The notes under the pieces are model-generated. The model did not search any database. It saw only the letters and a list, made by a program, of their open reading frames with translations, and was not told where the DNA came from. A stretch of DNA of 44,430 bases from Armatimonadota bacterium (GTDB lineage Bacteria; Armatimonadota; JAAZEB01), in assembly GCA_012512265.1 (NCBI GenBank), contig JAAZEM010000116.1:1-44430 (forward strand). Direction: 5' to 3'. The position numbers and the translations under genes are program-made. Below are positions 17,801 through 26,800 of the stretch, one piece after another (position 1 is the stretch's first letter; each line of letters opens with the position of its first letter).

Positions 17801-18211
17801 CGGATCAGCCTCTCCGGCGAGGTGTTCGCGACAGCCGGGCGCGAGCACGACTGGCGCCGCTTCGCCCGGGCTTACCGGGCGCTGCCTGCCGTCGAGCCGG
17901 CACCCTTCGCTGGCCAGGTGGCGCTCGTGACGGCAGGAGGCACGCCGGACCCGAAAGCCGCGCTGCCGGAAGATCTCCTCGTCCGCAACTATGGAGTGCG
18001 CATCGGGATCATCAACGACAGCCCCCAGCCTCGCCGGATCGAGCTTTGCCCCCGCCGGGCGCCGGTGCCCGGCGAGCGCTGGGTGGACCTGGCGACCGGG
18101 ATCACGCTCGCCCGCGGGAATGGCCAGCCGGGCGCGTTCCAACTGGAGCTGGAACCCTATGACCTGCGCGTCCTGGCGATCCTCCCGGACGCGCCGGCCC
18201 GCGCCAGGTAG
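14867..18211 (+). CDS. Large secreted protein with glycosidase-like barrel, unknown family
   Basis: 1114 residues. The Arg-rich N-terminus plus hydrophobic core (about 12-33) is a signal peptide. A beta-sandwich-like domain (about 50-235) resembles LamG/DUF1080-type carbohydrate binding. After a Pro/Arg-rich linker, a central beta-rich region (about 300-560) precedes a probable TIM barrel (about 600-1000) with HYLRFLGFTGVDLGV, a GCQEVALRVDGD strand and HLVLKLAVPDRD. The arrangement recalls GH-like proteins of unknown substrate, but I do not recognise the family and cannot name catalytic acids. A short beta domain closes the protein, as is common after glycosidase barrels. The start overlaps the BtpA stop (ATGA), so the two are probably translated together. 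Confidence 0.7.
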   Translation: MTREQRRPPARAFRRVLLAALLALLAWPARGVCDTAPDDLRELAHLFRAQRSSKPAFAEAFATDLRQWGLLLPFGRHGMVLAREGGTVPGADRLFVPGLLLRDGVLSCRVRLSPEDDAYLMFRASDEDDAAYQLVLSTRPGAPPVSFAKKHNLDQLYGGARVGHSYRASVPPEAWVEVELFFQGPVLLALVGGEPAAYYDHAASREGSLSFYGGARPLALRDLAVYTFHDEEPPSPYGLSRPAPAFYVPGEPPLLLAPDASPPLAPRRGRDRLEELSGHPGTWRRPLSSPEPRAPAVPAGAGLPFLAGGILPAGVPDERARLPGGRFTDPRGDVHAWRLEPDGRFFIDGEEHLPLRDTDGLYWAQVPGDLHLQRALRSIADTRALARVRKHGLPWAPIRVRLVDYINATGTDHDFSEDPVLDGRSRVLTLAGRRYRVTSARRWLSYFAFTARTDSPMHPHLLLAEAPNDRERYLTVRIHPPDGSGAVPDYGTGTGTYTGREIPCDNRPFNHALLFTPRTERVRFTVSRMPGEERRHATNGAAVSQVFLFALLDLPAERPNPVFPELEAGERALTLAVPSARALLRQCGAGLDTPEASPEQRAAGYRAFFHYLRFLGFTGVDLGVLDLDEESATLEYPGSRVLNEGVDRQVFSHFLPLATAAGIRVTPVIPPLPLSPQLFAVEAGTRRGQVPGRGAIDEWAVINRDGRPGFAGSWPILDLLHPEAGAVALEWAREVAERFLEAGCQEVALRVDGDRGGCIPRAGRRLAEETGYSAANVRRFSCETGIVVPGDTPAECYAWLRENAWDRWLEWRCQTLQSHWLALRDSLRLVREDSHLVLKLAVPDRDLARPDAWFEEKRAPRDLIRAHGIDPRLYADDRSFLLERTLDVAHDRLRACLHRENSAPLATFDLQKEVAELYKGKAPSGVELSFAPWTEHGQHLGSEFFPRRGDHWGVSNMAPWGRWLFRPLTHALRHNNPYRISLSGEVFATAGREHDWRRFARAYRALPAVEPAPFAGQVALVTAGGTPDPKAALPEDLLVRNYGVRIGIINDSPQPRRIELCPRRAPVPGERWVDLATGITLARGNGQPGAFQLELEPYDLRVLAILPDAPARAR

Positions 18212-18245
18212 ACCGCGCAAAACCGGAGCACCCCGTACACGCCGC

Positions 18246-18272
18246 GGGGCTGCCCCCGCGTGGGGCAGCCCC
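18246..18272. terminator. Strong hairpin between convergent genes, bidirectional terminator candidate
   Basis: GGGGCTGCCCC (18246-18256), loop CGCGT, GGGGCAGCCCC (18262-18272): an 11-pair perfect stem centred between the end of the large secreted-protein gene and the end of gap. Outer TACAC and GTGTA may extend it. No direct T-tract follows on the plus strand; on the minus strand a short TTTT occurs some 20 bases later. Confidence 0.7.
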
Positions 18273-18295
18273 GTGTATCTGCGGAATAGAAGAGG

Positions 18296-19309
<1,014 letters not shown>

Positions 19310-19346
19310 TCAAATACCTCCTCACGTGAGATAACCCACGTTGTCC

Positions 19347-19375
19347 GGGAGCGAGGTCAACATGCCCTCGCTCCC
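19347..19375 (-). other. Hairpin between yvcK and gap
   Basis: GGGAGCGAGG (19347-19356) pairs perfectly with CCTCGCTCCC (19366-19375) around a nine-base loop, in the 137-base interval upstream of gap. No T-tract follows in the direction of transcription. It could protect or process the gap message, or attenuate read-through from yvcK. Confidence 0.5.
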
Positions 19376-19446
19376 CATCTGCCGCACCCCCCATCGGGCG
19401 GGATGGCGCCCTGCGAGCCCGGACGCCTCCGAGGGGCATGCATCAC

Positions 19447-20745
19447 CTATTCGACAAGGCGAGCAATCGCCCGCGCGAGCTTCTCGGGATCGTGGCGCAC
19501 CAGATTGGTCTCGCTGATAAAGTCGCCCACGATACACTTGAAGCCCATTTGTCGAATCTTTTCCACATCCGGCTCAACGCGCACCTGCCCTTGCACCTCG
19601 TATTTCGCGAGCAGGTCGCGCCGGGGCACGCGCTCGTTGACCAAGACGTAATCGAAAACACGCCTTCCGGCGTGCTCGCTCACCGCCCGCACGTGGTCCG
19701 AGGCTTTGAAGCCGTCGGTCTCCCCGGGCTGGGTCATCACGTTACAAATGTACACCCGAAGCGCCTTCGAGCGCGCGATCGCCTCGCTGATCCCAGGGAT
19801 GAGCAGGTTGGGGATCACGCTGGTGAACACGCTCCCCGGGCCCAGCACAATCAGGTCCGCCCGTCGTATCGCCTCCACGGCATCTGCCACCGGCTTCGGA
19901 TTCTCCGGCGTAAGCGCCACTTGCGCGACGGGACCTTTCCCCTTCTCGATATTGCTTTCACCTTGAATCACCGCTCCGTCCGCCATCACCGCGCGCAGGC
20001 TCACGCGCTCGACGGTGGAGGGCAGCACGTTGCCGCGGATCCGCAGCACCTCGGCGGCGTCTTTGACCGCCTGCTCAAAGTCGCCCTGACGGAGCTGGGT
20101 GATCGCGACCAGAAAGAGATTCCCCAGCGAGTGTCCGGCGAGACCGCTCACCTCGCCGTTGAAGCGGTGCTGGAAGACGTCGCGCATCAGCGGCTCCGCG
20201 TCGGCCAGGGCCACCAGACAGTTGCGGATATCTCCGGGCGGCAGCACTCCGAGTTCGCGCTGCAGCCGGCCAGAGCTACCCCCATCATCCGAGACGGTCA
20301 CCACCGCGGTGATGTTGCTGGTATACTCCTTCAGGCCGCGCAGCATCGTGGAGAGCCCGGTTCCCCCCCCGATCACGACGATGTTGCTTCCCTGCTGGAG
20401 GTAGCGCGTGCGAAAGACGGCGTCGGCCAATCCACGCGCCGCCTGCGGGCTGACCGCGCTGGCCACCGAGATCACGGCGCCGCGAATGCCAAAACCGAGG
20501 CAGAGCATCCCGCCGCCCAGCAGAACCAGGCTCAAGGGCAACACCACAGCTGCGGCCGGCTGCCCGGTGTGCAGACGGAAAAAGTTGTTAATGTCGCCCA
20601 CGAGGTCGAAAACCGCCATGTTGGCGATTAGAGCGAGGCCCAGGCCGGCGGCGGTGATGAGCAACACCCCGAACGTGGCGAGCAGCAGCCATCGCTTCAC
20701 GCGCATCCCGGGGTACAGCCACTTCAACCCGCTGAACTTTGTCAT
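19447..20745 (-). CDS. yvcK: YvcK/CofD-like gluconeogenesis factor with N-terminal membrane helices
   Basis: 432 residues. Two hydrophobic helical regions (about 19-45 and 66-96) precede the cytosolic domain, which has IGGGTGLSTMLRGLK (about 125-139), SDDGGSSGRL (152-161) and the PPGDIRNCLVALAD loop, signatures of the YvcK family related to the 2-phospholactate transferase CofD. In B. subtilis YvcK supports growth on gluconeogenic carbon and cell-wall synthesis and binds UDP-sugars. The canonical B. subtilis form is soluble; the membrane-anchored form occurs in other lineages. The ATG at 20745 is chosen; upstream in-frame residues are leader sequence behind a consensus promoter. A GGTGAG site is weak. 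gap follows on the same strand. Confidence 0.9.
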   Translation of the reverse strand: MTKFSGLKWLYPGMRVKRWLLLATFGVLLITAAGLGLALIANMAVFDLVGDINNFFRLHTGQPAAAVVLPLSLVLLGGGMLCLGFGIRGAVISVASAVSPQAARGLADAVFRTRYLQQGSNIVVIGGGTGLSTMLRGLKEYTSNITAVVTVSDDGGSSGRLQRELGVLPPGDIRNCLVALADAEPLMRDVFQHRFNGEVSGLAGHSLGNLFLVAITQLRQGDFEQAVKDAAEVLRIRGNVLPSTVERVSLRAVMADGAVIQGESNIEKGKGPVAQVALTPENPKPVADAVEAIRRADLIVLGPGSVFTSVIPNLLIPGISEAIARSKALRVYICNVMTQPGETDGFKASDHVRAVSEHAGRRVFDYVLVNERVPRRDLLAKYEVQGQVRVEPDVEKIRQMGFKCIVGDFISETNLVRHDPEKLARAIARLVE

Positions 20746-20963
20746 GCTCACCCAAGCCCGACCTGAAGAAGACGTTTGCGGATGGGCATCCACCGCATCA
20801 AGAAACCGCCATCCCGCGGTCCGCCTGCATCCACGCAAGCGAACACGTTCTCATCTGACGGCTCTGCCGGACACCCGCCCGCCCCTGAGGACAGTAGTAG
20901 TAGTAGTCGACAGCCGGGGGCCTGTGCCGGGGAAACCAGAGGCACCCCCCATCGTTCCACGCC
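20746..20963 (-). other. Long (about 218-base) yvcK leader with a trinucleotide run
   Basis: From the inferred start near 20963 to the yvcK ATG the leader holds no convincing gene. It contains a run of TAG repeats on the plus strand (20893-20908) and GC-rich segments able to fold. No known riboswitch core was recognised. Its length suggests post-transcriptional control of yvcK, which is inference. Confidence 0.45.
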
Positions 20964-20969
20964 ACGAAC

Positions 20970-20998
20970 ATTATAACCGCCGCCGATGCCCTTGTCAA
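20970..20998 (-). promoter_or_regulatory. Perfect consensus sigma70 promoter for yvcK
   Basis: On the minus strand TTGACA (20998-20993), 17-base spacer, TATAAT (20975-20970). Both hexamers are perfect. It is back to back with the promoter at 21081-21109. Confidence 0.88.
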
Positions 20999-21080
20999 GG
21001 CGAGGACAGCCTCGTATTACCACCGCTTGCGAGCCGAGCCCGCCCCATCTGAGCCCCTCTCGAACGGCGATTCCGGGTGC

Positions 21081-21109
21081 TGGACACCCTGCCGGTTTCT
21101 TGGTATACT
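21081..21109 (+). promoter_or_regulatory. Promoter with extended -10 for the DUF4352-like gene
   Basis: TGGACA (21081-21086), 17-base spacer, TATACT (21104-21109), with TGG directly before the -10 forming an extended -10 element. Transcription would start near 21116. Confidence 0.8.
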
Positions 21110-21115
21110 GGGGCA

Positions 21116-21228
21116 GAGCTTGATTGGCCAACGGCTGGCCAAGAAGGCGTTTGACACCCTCGCTCAGGAGGGTAGCTAGCGGGCCAGGAAGCGCGCGTTC
21201 CGAGAGCGCGCGTGAGGAGAAAGAGAAG
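21116..21228 (+). other. Leader with three successive inverted repeats
   Basis: TTGGCCA (21124-21130) / TGGCCAA (21136-21142); ACCCTC (21156-21161) / GAGGGT (21168-21173); and GCGCGC ... GCGCGC around 21191-21212. All are perfect stems with short loops, ending just before the GAGGAG ribosome-binding site at 21214-21219. This may stabilise the mRNA or bind a regulator; no family is recognised. Confidence 0.5.
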
Positions 21229-22197
21229 ATGATGAAGCGAGCAATCCTTGCATTTTGCCTGGGAAGCGCGATAATCCTGGCGGCCGCCGCTCCGCAGCCG
21301 GCCAGCGCGGCGAAGGCCCCTGCCAAGAAGCCTGCGGCCAAGAAGCCGGTGGCCAAGCCCGCGGCCAAGACGCCCGTTGCGAAACCAGCAGCCAAGAAGC
21401 CGGCCACGCCACCTCAGAGCCAGGGAGGTGCCCAGCAGATCACCGCGATCGAGGGCGAGGTCGGCAAACCCTATACTAACCGTGCCTTCCGCATCCGTTT
21501 CGACCTGCCGAGGGCCTCGTTGGCCTACCAGGAGGATGGCGTCGAGCAAGACCACTACTGGCTCATCTTCCCCATAGAGTATAGCAACGCAACCAAGGAG
21601 CACTGCGACTTCTACCTGAACAACGTGACCATTGCGGACGCGGGCGCCCGCGTGCTCGACTACTCGCGCGTGCCCGACCCGCACACGCTCCTCCCTGCGG
21701 CGCACGGCAAGGGCGAGGTCGCGTTCATGGTGCCGAAGGAGTTCAAGCCGACGAAACTCATCATCCAGCCGAACCACGGCCTGCCGCTGCGCCTGATGCT
21801 CCCCAAGGGGTTCACGGTCCAGCTTCCCAGCACCGAGGGGAAACTGGGCGAGCCGGTCTCGAACGGGTTGATTCGCGTGACCGTGCTCTCCGTCCGTGAG
21901 GTCACTAAATTCAAGGAGCACGAGCCCGAGGAAGGCTACCGGCTCCTTCAGGCTGACTTCGAAGTGGTCAACGAGCGCGCCTCACGCGTGGACCTCTACT
22001 TTGACCGGCTGGCACTGCGAGACGCTGATGGACAGGAGATCGAGCCTCTCAACGACCCTGGAGGACGGGTGCTCGTTCCCGGAGGCAAGGCGAAGTACTC
22101 CGTCGGGTACCAGGTTGAGAAGGAGTTTAAGCCGGCGGTGCTGGAGGTGTGCAACTCCCAGGCCGGCGCCGTGCCTGTGACGATCAAGCTCCCATGA
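21229..22197 (+). CDS. Secreted protein with Lys/Ala/Pro repeats and a DUF4352-like domain
   Basis: 322 residues from the ATG at 21229 (GAGGAG nine bases upstream). Signal peptide about 1-26. Residues about 27-62 are a low-complexity run of AAKKP/VAKP units resembling histone H1 tails or cell-wall-binding linkers. Two related beta-sandwich halves follow, each opening with a G-x-V/L-G-x-P phrase (EGEVGKPYTNRAFRIRF and EGKLGEPVSNGLIRVTV), the pattern of DUF4352-type immunoglobulin-like domains that sense or bind extracellular ligands. The duplication is visible by eye. Function unknown; the positively charged linker may bind an anionic cell-surface polymer. Confidence 0.75.
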   Translation: MMKRAILAFCLGSAIILAAAAPQPASAAKAPAKKPAAKKPVAKPAAKTPVAKPAAKKPATPPQSQGGAQQITAIEGEVGKPYTNRAFRIRFDLPRASLAYQEDGVEQDHYWLIFPIEYSNATKEHCDFYLNNVTIADAGARVLDYSRVPDPHTLLPAAHGKGEVAFMVPKEFKPTKLIIQPNHGLPLRLMLPKGFTVQLPSTEGKLGEPVSNGLIRVTVLSVREVTKFKEHEPEEGYRLLQADFEVVNERASRVDLYFDRLALRDADGQEIEPLNDPGGRVLVPGGKAKYSVGYQVEKEFKPAVLEVCNSQAGAVPVTIKLP

Positions 22198-22202
22198 CGA
22201 CG

Positions 22203-22234
22203 CGGGAGGCCGGAGCGCGCGCTCCGGCCTCCCG
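22203..22234 (+). terminator. 32-base perfect palindrome, terminator
   Basis: CGGGAGGCCGGAGCGC (22203-22218) is followed directly by its exact reverse complement (22219-22234), starting five bases after the stop codon. TTCTCT follows within ten bases. A stem of this strength should terminate or strongly attenuate transcription before the receiver gene. Confidence 0.8.
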
Positions 22235-22269
22235 TCCGGCTTCTCTCCAGGGGAATGGAAAGACATCGC

Positions 22270-22767
22270 ATGCCGAACGAAACACGGCAAACGGACAATG
22301 CACTTGCAGAGGGCACGTGCCCGCGAGCAGGCTTGGGTGGGACAGCTGCGTCACGCGTGTCGCCCGCGATCCCGAGGGTCGGTCGCGTAAAGAGATCAGG
22401 CACCATCCTCGTCGTTGACGACGAGCAAGTGGTGCGCGATGTCTGCAGCGCTCTCCTCCGGGCGCTTGAGTTCGATGTCCTCACCGCCACCGACGGCTAC
22501 GAGTGCCTCGCGGTCTACCAAGAGCACCGCGACAAGATAGTCGCCGTACTCCTCGATATCACCATGCCTCGCATGGATGGCACCCAGGCACTGCAAGAGT
22601 TGAAGCGCATCAACCCCGAGGTGCGCGTGCTGATGACGAGCGGCTACTCCGAGGTAGATGCACTCGACCGCTACGCGGGCATCCCTTCGAACGGCTTCAT
22701 CGAGAAGCCGTTCCGCCTGGATACGCTCTGGTCGAAACTGCAGGCGGTCCTCGAGGATGAGGCTTAG
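22270..22767 (+). CDS. Stand-alone response regulator receiver protein
   Basis: 165 residues: a nonconserved N-terminal tail (about 1-42) and one receiver domain (about 44-165). The acidic pocket D50/D51, phosphoacceptor D96 (LLDITMPRMDG), T123 (MTSG) and K146 (EKPF) are all present, so it should be phosphorylated normally. No output domain follows. GGAAAG lies upstream of the ATG at 22270; the ATG at 22255 has its only purine-rich site too close. No histidine kinase is adjacent, so the partner is unknown. It ends 16 bases from the convergent dehydrogenase gene. Confidence 0.85.
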   Translation: MPNETRQTDNALAEGTCPRAGLGGTAASRVSPAIPRVGRVKRSGTILVVDDEQVVRDVCSALLRALEFDVLTATDGYECLAVYQEHRDKIVAVLLDITMPRMDGTQALQELKRINPEVRVLMTSGYSEVDALDRYAGIPSNGFIEKPFRLDTLWSKLQAVLEDEA

Positions 22768-22783
22768 CACCTCGGGCCTTTGA

Positions 22784-23779
22784 CTATTGGATGCGAACGA
22801 CCGTCTCTGTCTCCAGCGATTCGATCGCGGCGGCCAGTACCTTCTGCGCGGCAAGGCCGTCAGCGCCCGTTCCATCAATCTCCTCGGGAGGAACGCCAGA
22901 ATCGACCTGCTCGACAAAGCGGTGAATGCGGTCACGGAAGGTGTCCACAAAATCGCGCATTCCACCAAAAAGGAACGGATTGGTGTAGACCGTTTTCTCC
23001 AAGCTTCCCGCCGGATAGAGTGTCAGCTCGCGGAAGATGTCGTCTAGCACGAAGCGTCCGCCGGTGCCCGCCACTTCTGTGCGCTCCATCGGGTGTCCCC
23101 GCTCAATATCGTAGCTCCCCGTCAGCGAGCCGACGACGCCGTTCTTGAAGCGCATGTTGAACTGCGCTGTGGACCAGATCTTCCGTCCCGGGGCCTTGGT
23201 CGCGAAGCACTGCACCGCCTCGATATCCCCGCAGTAGTAACGCATGATATCCACCGTGTGGGGATGAAGCGCCTTGATCTGGAAATAGGGTGAGCTTTCG
23301 CGCGGGTTCATGATCCACATGCTGACGTTGATGAACAGCAGATGACCCAGCCGGCCCTCGTCCACCCATTTCTTCGCCAGACGCGCCGCTGGATTGAAGC
23401 GGTGATTCAGGTTGATCCCGAAGCAGAGGCCCTTCTCCTTCGCTTTCGCCACCATCTCCTCGGCCTCGGCGATGTTGTTGGAGATCGGCTTCTCGCACAG
23501 GACATGGCAGCCGGCTTCCAATGCCTCCATCGTGGGCTCGTAATGGTCGCTGCCATACTCCTCGCCGCCCGTGGCCACGCTGCAGAGATCCGGCTCGAGA
23601 GCAGCCAGCATCTCCTTGACCGAGTAGAACGCGGGCACTCCCAGGCGCGCGGCGGCCGCGTCCGCCCGATCGCGCCGAATATCGCACACCCCAACGAGCT
23701 TCGCTCGCGGGCACTCCTGGTACATATCCGCGTGCCGGTTGCCGATTGGCCCCAGCCCGATAACGCACACGCGTTGCAT
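22784..23779 (-). CDS. Gfo/Idh/MocA family oxidoreductase
   Basis: 331 residues. The Rossmann motif GLGPIGNRH (about 8-16), the CEKPISNN signature (EKP at 96-98, the lysine usually catalytic) and the C-terminal substrate domain with HPHTVDIMRYYCGD are typical. These enzymes oxidise or epimerise sugars, inositols or amino-sugars with NAD(P). The ATG at 23779 has GAGGAG seven bases upstream; the GTG 15 bases earlier overlaps that site and is less likely. It follows the large six-hairpin glycosidase-like gene by 73 bases on the same strand and may process a sugar that enzyme releases. Substrate not predictable. Confidence 0.9.
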   Translation of the reverse strand: MQRVCVIGLGPIGNRHADMYQECPRAKLVGVCDIRRDRADAAAARLGVPAFYSVKEMLAALEPDLCSVATGGEEYGSDHYEPTMEALEAGCHVLCEKPISNNIAEAEEMVAKAKEKGLCFGINLNHRFNPAARLAKKWVDEGRLGHLLFINVSMWIMNPRESSPYFQIKALHPHTVDIMRYYCGDIEAVQCFATKAPGRKIWSTAQFNMRFKNGVVGSLTGSYDIERGHPMERTEVAGTGGRFVLDDIFRELTLYPAGSLEKTVYTNPFLFGGMRDFVDTFRDRIHRFVEQVDSGVPPEEIDGTGADGLAAQKVLAAAIESLETETVVRIQ

Positions 23780-23852
23780 TGAAGCACTCCTCACCTTTGG
23801 GAATTGTCACCCAGAGAGATGGTTCGCTCCCCCACCCCCGATTCCCGCTTCC

Positions 23853-26800
23853 TCAAAGGAGGGTGACGCCCAAGATCCCGATGAGCGTCTCGCGCGTCAG
23901 GCACTCCACGCGCAGGCGGGCAATCGGCTCGCGGTAGCGCGGGTGGAGGTCCACGATATCGGCATGCGTGCCGGACGCGCGGCCATGCCCGTAGTAGCCC
24001 CGCAGCTTTCCGCCCACCCACTGGGGGTAGTTCGCCGCCGCGTAGTGTTGGAGCATGTGGTCGATCTGCCCGGGGCCGCGCAGGTCGATTCGTTCCTCCC
24101 GGCCATCCGCGTACTCGATGTGGACCCGCGCCTGCGCCAGATGCGTCTGGCTGTTCTGCGTGACGTTTGCCAACAAGAGGTAGATCACCTCGGCCGGCCG
24201 GCCCACAGGGATCGTTGCCTCTGTCGGGTGGGAGCTCCACCGCGTGACGCAGAGGATGTTGTCGCCCTCGGAAGGGATCCGGAAGAGCACGCCGACATCG
24301 CTCTCGAAGAGGCCTCCACGCAAGCGCTCGCGCACGTGCTCCAGATTGATCACCTCTGGCTCATACCATGTCCAGCAGTTGAGAAACGGGGCATCCTCCC
24401 CCTCGTACGTGCGCGTAAAGAGCGCCTCCAGGCAATCGTTGCGGGGGATCTCCAACGGCGTGCAGCGCGCGGCAAACGCCCTCGCGCCATCTGGCCATGC
24501 CGCGAAGAGCGACCAGAGCCGCGTCTGGCCCTCCAGCACCACCGGGCCCGAGAGGAGGCGCAGCGTCACGCGCACCGGGATCCCACCAGGCGATAGCCGT
24601 TCCGGCGCCTTCACCCGGAACCGGAACACCTCCGCGCGAGGAGCACCCGCGTGGGAAGGTCCGGGAGCTCGCCGCCGGCCATCCCCACTGCCGCGCTTTC
24701 CCGACGCGGCCGGCTCCGAGCTCACCGGCTCTCCCTTGCCGATCCGGGAGCGGTAGGTGCGCCCGGCGTAGAGGATCTCGACCGGAGGCGGCACCCGCTC
24801 CGGCCTGTTGCAACGAAGGGTCACCTCCAGCAGCGCCTCTCCCGGAAACGCCGCGCTTACCTTGAGCTCCGCGCTCAGCAGCTCAAACGCGGGCCGGACC
24901 TCCAGGCAAACCGGGTGGATCACCTCAGAGTGCGGCAGGCGCAGGCGCGTATGGAAGATGTGCCGGCCCTGTCGTCCGGCACGCCCCTCCACATGCCCGT
25001 CCACGACGCGGCCCCCTCGCAGCGCTCCCTGCGCATCCTCACCCCCTACAAACTCGCCCGCCGTCGCCGTCACCACCACCGGATCACCGGCAGTCGCCCA
25101 CGCTGGGGGATCAACCACACGAAAGCGTGCGCGGTGCGAGTAGGTGAGTTCGACCACGGCCTTCCGCCCGGCAGGCGCAGTCACGCGAATCACCTGTCGA
25201 TCCAGGCCCGGCTCCCCGTGGTAGGAGGCCGGCCGACCGTTGACGGTGACGCTCTTCAGCCGGTCGAAGCGCAGAGGCAACCGGAGAACTGCAACCAGAT
25301 CATCGGGCATCTCCAGCGAGTAGCTCTCGCGCATCCCATCTCTCTGGTAGGAGAGGGTGTAGCCGGCGGTGCGCAGCGTCGCGCGAGGCCACTCCGTGGG
25401 GAAGCGCGGCGTCCAGGTCACCTGGCCGCGGGGCCGATCCGGCTCCAATCCGAAGAGACCCTCCACAACGCACCGGGTGAAGAGGCTGGCGGCATCTGCG
25501 AAATCGACGTAGACGCCCTGCTCGCCCCGAGGGCCGGCATAGCAGCTGGTGCTTCCGGGCACGGCTGCGCGGTGGAAGGAGGAGACCGTCGTCCGCAAGA
25601 GGCGCCAGGCACGCTCGACATCGCCGGCGATGAAGTAAGCGAGCGCGGAGTGGAGCGTCTCATTGTGGTTCAGGCAACCATTGGTAACGATCACGGGAAA
25701 CCAGTCGTTGGCCAGGATGAGCGCGTCGGACTCGGTCGCCTCGCCTGTTCGCGCCAGCATTCCGCCCGACCACCAGAGCCGGCGGGTCAGGTATTCCGTC
25801 GCCCGAATTGCCTGGAGCGGCTCGGCCAGGCCGCACTCCACCGCCAGGTAAACCGTAGCGGCCTCCGCGGCGGTATGCATCGTCCCATCCCGATCCACAT
25901 ACTCGGCGAATGCTCCGGGGCGCTCCATCCAGAGACGCGACTGCACCGCGCTTCGGATCTTCTCCGCCTCTGCGAGATAGGGTTGCGGATCCTCGCCGAG
26001 GCGAGAAGCGACGTCGGCAGCAAAGCGGTTGATGCGATAGAGATACGCGCTCGCCTGCGTGCATCCCCCACCGTTATAGTGGTGCCCATCCGAGATAAAG
26101 GTGTTCAGGTCGTTGGTGTAAAGCCCATCGCCGTCGGGGTCCATTTCGCGGCGCTCGTACTCCAGGCAGCATTTCACCGCAGGCCACACCACGCGGATCG
26201 TCTCGAGGTCGCCGGTCCAGGCGTAGTAAGAGCGGATCTGGTCCAGAAAGACCTGGTTCATATCGTAGGCACACCGCTCTGGCGTACCGTCGAAGGAGAT
26301 GAAGGCGTGGAAGGCGCCGCGGCTCTGCACGCCCGTCTCCGGCTCCTCAATTGCGTGGCTGGCATGAAAGCGGATCGCCTCGCGCACGCGCTCGCTGTCT
26401 CCGGCACAAATCGGCCCGTACCAGCCGCGCCAGCCAAGGTACCAGCCGCGGTCGCCCCAGCGTACGGCGCCGTGAAGAAAGGAGGGCGGACGCCAGATGC
26501 CATCGAGCGCTGAGTTGTTGGCGCACACCGCCGCGTCGAGCTCCGGCACGGGCGTACTGACCGCCAGTCGCTCCGCGCGCAACCTCCAGGCTTCCTCAGC
26601 CCGGCGAAACGTCTCCGCGCCCTCCGAGGCCAGGCCGGCCACGTCGGGTGCTGGGGCCCCTGCCGCAATCACCAGATAGACCGGCTGGCCCTCGATGTGG
26701 AGGCTCCCTCCTGCCCCGGGGTTCTCATCGCCATCCCCGGCAAAGAGAGTATCGGGCGAGCCATCCTCCATCGTTACCAGGCGCGCGCTTCCCGCACTCG

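Noticed and set aside
14939..18220. 1093-residue open frame antisense to the large secreted-protein gene
   Set aside because: It mirrors the codon structure of the plus-strand gene. The plus frame has a signal peptide, an ATGA overlap with btpA and folded-domain character; the antisense product is low in plausible secondary structure.
20893..20908. TAG trinucleotide run as a phase-variable tract
   Set aside because: It is non-coding and short (about five units); slippage effects are possible but not supported.
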